Below are positions 55,915 through 59,152 of a DNA stretch of 59,152 bases, piece after piece; position 1 is the first letter of the stretch; each line of letters opens with the position of its first letter. The position numbers and the translations under genes were made by a program. The notes beneath the pieces are model-generated. The model ran no database searches, had not been told where the DNA came from, and was given only the letters and a program-made list of their open reading frames with translations. This DNA is from an uncultured bacterium (GTDB taxonomy: Bacteria; Bacillota; Clostridia; Lachnospirales; Lachnospiraceae): the NCBI GenBank assembly GCA_947651225.1, contig CANSYK010000015.1, positions 1 through 59,152 on the forward strand. The letters are read 5' to 3'.

Positions 55915-57330
55915 TCAAAATCGAAAATAAAGAAATGGATTGTATGACGAATTGACAAGCATTGCCACACATGCAATAAACATTACCACTATAAAGAAAA
56001 TGCCTGCAACATCCCTTCTAACTGTTTCTTCCGGGAAAAAATGTTTTTCTGCTATCCGCTTTAAAACAGATAGTGAACCGATGATTGCCGCAAGAAGCAG
56101 TAGTACATTGGAGGATAAAAGGTACATTGTCTGTTGATCCACAACTCCTGCCCCTCCGCAAAAAAACATTGTTTTAAAATATCCGGCACTGTCTGCCATA
56201 TCCTGCCAGGAAAATAATGCCCAGCCAAACATAACAAACAGCATCGTATATGCATGTTGTAAAGCAGATGGTATTTTCTTTAATACTGGTTCCCACAACA
56301 TTTTTTCTATAATAAGAAGCACACCATAATAAATGCCCCACAGAACAAAGTTCATATAGGCTCCATGCCACAGCCCTGTCAGCAGCCAGACAATTGACAG
56401 ATTGATAATCTGCCTTCCCCTGCCTTTCCGATTTCCACCCAAAGGAATATAGACATATTCCCGAAACCATGTTCCCAGGGAAATATGCCAACGTCTCCAA
56501 AATTCTGTAATACTTTTTGATTCATAAGGGTAATTGAAATTTTCTGGAAAGGAAAAGCCAAACATTGCACCCAGGCCAATTGCCATATCCGAATATCCTG
56601 AAAAATCAAAATAAATCTGTAATGTAAAAGCAAGAATCCCTAACCATGCCGTAGCTGTTGTCAAATTATTTATACCCATAGCAGAGATCTCTTTCCAAAG
56701 AACTCCCACCTGATTGGCAATCAACACCTTTTTTCCTAATCCTGCCATAAAACGAATCATTCCCTGGCAAAATAGGGAATCATTCTCTTTTCGGGAATCC
56801 AATTGTTCCGCCACATCTTTAAAACGGATAATCGGTCCTGCAATTAACTGGGGAAACAGCGAAACATACGCTCCAAAAGTAATCAAATTCTTTTGGACTT
56901 TTGCGTCTCCTCTGTAAACATCTATTGTATAAGACATTGTCTGAAAAGTATAAAAAGAAATACCTATTGGCAGCGCCAGATTCAGCTCTGGCACTGCAAG
57001 TCCCGTCAGACGGTGAAAAATTTGCAGAAAGAAATCTCCATATTTAAAGAAACCAAGCAATGCCAGATTTACAGCGGCAGATGTCAGGACGGCAGCTTTT
57101 GCCCCGTTTTCCTGCCCTGTTTCCCTACAGTGCCCCACAATTTGTCCCATACAGTAATCTACTATCGTAGAAAATAGAATCAGAACAATATAAACAGGTT
57201 CTCCCCAAGCATAAAAAAACAGACTGGAAAGAAACAGTACCAGATTGCGGCAGCATTTTGGTAAAATGTAATAAGCAAGAAGAACAGCCGGTAAAAAGCG
57301 AAATAAAAATAGCAAACTGCTAAATACCAT
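55915..57330 (-). CDS. MBOAT-family O-acyltransferase (second)
   Basis: 471 residues. Same block order as the 50449 gene: MVFSSLLFLFRFLPAVLLAY, LPIGISFYTFQTMSYTIDVY, PQLIAGPIIRFKDV, WRRWHISLGTWFREYVYIPL, GLWHGAYMNFVLWGIYYGVL with the catalytic His. It ends NPFLYFRF, as the first ends NPFIYFRF. It should channel acyl groups out of the cell for the DHHW partner. Two such pairs in one locus suggest two acceptors or two positions on one polymer. Confidence 0.92.
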   Translation of the reverse strand: MVFSSLLFLFRFLPAVLLAYYILPKCCRNLVLFLSSLFFYAWGEPVYIVLILFSTIVDYCMGQIVGHCRETGQENGAKAAVLTSAAVNLALLGFFKYGDFFLQIFHRLTGLAVPELNLALPIGISFYTFQTMSYTIDVYRGDAKVQKNLITFGAYVSLFPQLIAGPIIRFKDVAEQLDSRKENDSLFCQGMIRFMAGLGKKVLIANQVGVLWKEISAMGINNLTTATAWLGILAFTLQIYFDFSGYSDMAIGLGAMFGFSFPENFNYPYESKSITEFWRRWHISLGTWFREYVYIPLGGNRKGRGRQIINLSIVWLLTGLWHGAYMNFVLWGIYYGVLLIIEKMLWEPVLKKIPSALQHAYTMLFVMFGWALFSWQDMADSAGYFKTMFFCGGAGVVDQQTMYLLSSNVLLLLAAIIGSLSVLKRIAEKHFFPEETVRRDVAGIFFIVVMFIACVAMLVNSSYNPFLYFRF

Positions 57331-57344
57331 GTTTCTGACTCCTT

Positions 57345-57848
57345 TTACAGTTTTTTCTTAATTGCCGTCTGTCCTTTCATATTATCTGCTTTTTTCTCAG
57401 ACATAGCAATATACCAGACATATTTTCCCTTTTTGCCGCAAATGGCATTTTTGAATACCTGTCTCTCCGTTGTTGTATAATCACTTAAATAATCGCTATT
57501 GCAGTTATTTTTTTTGTATTTCTTTATAGCATTTAAAAGACTTTTGGCATCAGCCTTTTTCTTTGTTTCCATCACACAAAGACTGTATACTTCCTTTGCA
57601 TCACATACATACTGGATATTTATCACTTTTTCTCTCGCAGAAGCAGAAAGAGCGCCAAAATCAAGAGCACTTTGCGACTTATATTTTAATTTATTGCCGT
57701 TACCTGTAGCCTTCAGTGCATCGGCACAAAGAGTTTTACTGTTTACCGTTCCCTTCGCCTGCACAGAAACTTTTGAAATCGCACCTAATGTCAATACCAT
57801 TGCCAATACTAATAGCATACTGATTATTTTTTCCCACTGCTTTTTCAT
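57345..57848 (-). CDS. Secreted DUF4358-like protein
   Basis: 167 residues: signal peptide (MLLVLAMVLTLGAISKVSVQ) and a mature domain with VCDAKEVYSLCVMETKKKAD, AKSLLNAIKKYKKNNC and KGKYVWYIAMSEKKAD, the general shape of DUF4358 proteins often found beside MBOAT genes in Clostridia. Unlike many members it has no lipobox. The molecular role is unknown; co-occurrence suggests an accessory of the acylation system. It sits 13 bp after the SGNH gene and 14 bp before the MBOAT gene. Confidence 0.7.
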   Translation of the reverse strand: MKKQWEKIISMLLVLAMVLTLGAISKVSVQAKGTVNSKTLCADALKATGNGNKLKYKSQSALDFGALSASAREKVINIQYVCDAKEVYSLCVMETKKKADAKSLLNAIKKYKKNNCNSDYLSDYTTTERQVFKNAICGKKGKYVWYIAMSEKKADNMKGQTAIKKKL

Positions 57849-57861
57849 CGTTGTACTCCTT

Positions 57862-58956
57862 CTATTTATCTAATGATTTGTCAAATTTTCCTACTATTTC
57901 TCCAAACTTTGTGTATGCCGCCGGTTTCCAGTGATAACCATCGCCTGAAGCATATTCCGCTTTCAGATATCCCCCGGAATCTTTCAGGAAATCAGTATAA
58001 TCCCAATATCTCACTCCTAACTTCTTTGCCAGCACCTTTAACTGTCTGTTAAATACCGGAATTTGCTTCATTCCCGGATGCCTGGTACGTTCCGCCCTTG
58101 TCACAGGTGACACGGCGCACAGAACAATATCTGTATTTGGACTTGCCTGCTGAATACTTTTAACCATATCTTTATAATCTGCAATCATCTGACTTGCCGC
58201 ACGGTAATGCACTTCATTCATACCAAGCATCATATATAAACGATATGGCTTCTGAGCAATCACTTTCTGCAGTCCGGTCATCCCATCAAAAATCCGCTTG
58301 GTATGGAACGTAATCGTATTTAATCCCCGATATGCAACCGTCCCTTTCTTTGCAGAAGAATGCATTGCCGGAAATGCCTGACCATAACCGACTCCCTCAC
58401 AAATAGAATCCCCCGCAAACAGGATTTTCCGCTGATATGTCTTCATTGTCATGCTGGCAGTTTTTGAGGGGGCACTGTCAGAAGCAGACACTTTCTTTCT
58501 CTCACACGCCTGCACATAAAAGTAATACTTCTTTTTATTCTTGAGTTTTGTTACAAGAAGCTGTTGATTTTTTGTAACACCTGCAAGTTTATATTTCCCT
58601 GTTTTTTTCTGGGAGTAATATACATGGTAGTATTTTACTTTCTTGCTTTTACTTTTATTCCATGTCACCTTTACTGCTTTGGTTGAATACCTTACTAACT
58701 TTACACCAGTCACCTTTTTTAATTTGGACACCTGAGGTTTCGGCGTTATGGACGGGCCTGGCGTCTCGCCTGGTTCTATTGTCGGAACCGATGATTCTAC
58801 CGGAATTGGAAGTGGTGTAACTGCCACATCCTCCATTATCTGCTCTGCTTTTGCTTCTGTTCCCAACAGTTTTCCAAAACCTACTGCCATAATCAGAACG
58901 AACAGTAACATTACAATGGAAAACCTTATATTCTTTTGCTTCTTTCCCCTATGCAT
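57862..58956 (-). CDS. Secreted SGNH/GDSL hydrolase with fibronectin-III domain
   Basis: 364 residues. A membrane helix or signal (FSIVMLLFVLIMAVGFGKLL) is followed by a Pro/Thr-rich linker (PTIEPGETPGPSITPKP), a fibronectin-III-like domain (VKLVRYSTKAVKVTWNKSKS, KKYYFYVQACERKK) and an SGNH hydrolase: block I ILFAGDSICEGVGYG (Ser), block III MMLGMNEVHY (Asn) and block V GDGYHWKPAAY (Asp and His). Such enzymes remove or transfer acyl groups, so it may trim or finish the modification made by the MBOAT/DHHW pairs. First gene of the operon. Confidence 0.85.
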   Translation of the reverse strand: MHRGKKQKNIRFSIVMLLFVLIMAVGFGKLLGTEAKAEQIMEDVAVTPLPIPVESSVPTIEPGETPGPSITPKPQVSKLKKVTGVKLVRYSTKAVKVTWNKSKSKKVKYYHVYYSQKKTGKYKLAGVTKNQQLLVTKLKNKKKYYFYVQACERKKVSASDSAPSKTASMTMKTYQRKILFAGDSICEGVGYGQAFPAMHSSAKKGTVAYRGLNTITFHTKRIFDGMTGLQKVIAQKPYRLYMMLGMNEVHYRAASQMIADYKDMVKSIQQASPNTDIVLCAVSPVTRAERTRHPGMKQIPVFNRQLKVLAKKLGVRYWDYTDFLKDSGGYLKAEYASGDGYHWKPAAYTKFGEIVGKFDKSLDK

Positions 58957-59016
58957 CTTTCTTTTTCCTCTTTCCGCCTATACTTTGTATTCACCGTACA
59001 ACTACTTACTATGTTA

Positions 59017-59045
59017 AGTATAGTCACTTCCTTAGTGATTGTCAA
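59017..59045 (-). promoter_or_regulatory. Promoter of the acylation operon, with a dyad in the spacer
   Basis: On the minus strand TTGACA, 17-bp spacer, TATACT, near-consensus. The spacer contains TCACT...AGTGA, an inverted repeat that could bind a regulator. Confidence 0.8.
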
Positions 59046-59082
59046 TATCTTACAATTTTCCTTTTTTTTCATCATACTTCTT

Positions 59083-59096
59083 GTTACTATTCACGG
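59083..59096. repeat. Family B left arm at window end
   Basis: GTTACTATTCACGG exactly as in the 5715 copy; the core does not follow, so it is a solo or interrupted arm. Confidence 0.65.
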
Positions 59097-59152
59097 TCAA
59101 TGTCATTTAGTTAAGTTTATTATTTTGTTGCTCATATATATTAGGAGTGATG

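Overview
The window looks like the chromosome of a low-GC anaerobic Firmicute of the Lachnospiraceae type (gut Clostridia). This rests on style, not on a marker gene: strong AGGAGG-type ribosome binding sites, Lys-rich exported proteins with BspA-like leucine-rich tails and cell-wall-binding repeats, BlaI/BlaR and BceAB families, a secreted type I pullulanase and a cobalamin riboswitch. No rRNA, tRNA or CRISPR array was seen.

Layout. 1-6.7 kb: the 3' end of an Asp-rich surface protein, an HMGL-like aldolase, glutamate racemase, an Rrf2 regulator, a LacI-sensor/GGDEF fusion, a MarR regulator and a zinc-dependent phospholipase-C-like protein. 6.8-8.7 kb: an ECF sigma factor and a probable anti-sigma membrane protein. 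9-19.5 kb: a large secreted protein, an AraC regulator, glycogen phosphorylase and a secreted pullulanase, so alpha-glucan use is the theme. 19.6-25.9 kb is a gene graveyard: a beta-glucoside PTS operon (RpiR regulator, EIIBCA, GH1 glucosidase, second RpiR) in which every gene is broken, followed by fragments of a HAD phosphatase, a UPF0175/DUF3368 toxin-antitoxin pair, an ApaLI-like restriction enzyme and an integrase.

26-35.4 kb: BceAB-type ABC exporter, an EpsG-like polymerase with two exported proteins of unknown role, BlaI with two operator dyads and a wrecked blaR1, a MATE exporter, a LysR regulator and a GrpB protein. 35.4-39.4 kb: a hybrid histidine kinase followed by a solute-binding lipoprotein that has no transporter, probably a sensory pair. 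39.4-45.2 kb (minus strand): a corrinoid uptake operon made of an exported CbiK-like chelatase, a NEAT-like lipoprotein and BtuFCD, led by a cobalamin riboswitch with its own terminator. 45.3-47.6 kb: a second MATE gene behind a structured leader, an XRE repressor and a divergent 52-residue protein.

47.6-59 kb (minus strand) is an envelope-modification locus: an SGNH hydrolase, two MBOAT acyltransferase/DHHW (AlgJ/DltD-like) pairs, two transglutaminase-like proteins, a cell-wall-binding-repeat protein and lipoproteins. The first seven genes lie 13 to about 30 bases apart behind one strong promoter. It reads as an exopolysaccharide or wall-polymer O-acylation system.

Two families of dispersed palindromic repeats run through the whole window. 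Family A has arms TAGAGCGTGTTTGAAA / TTTCAAACACGCTCTA; family B has arms GTTACTATTCACGG / CCGTGAATAGTAAC around a conserved core. One A copy lies inside the leader of the cobalamin operon and another supplies a stop codon.
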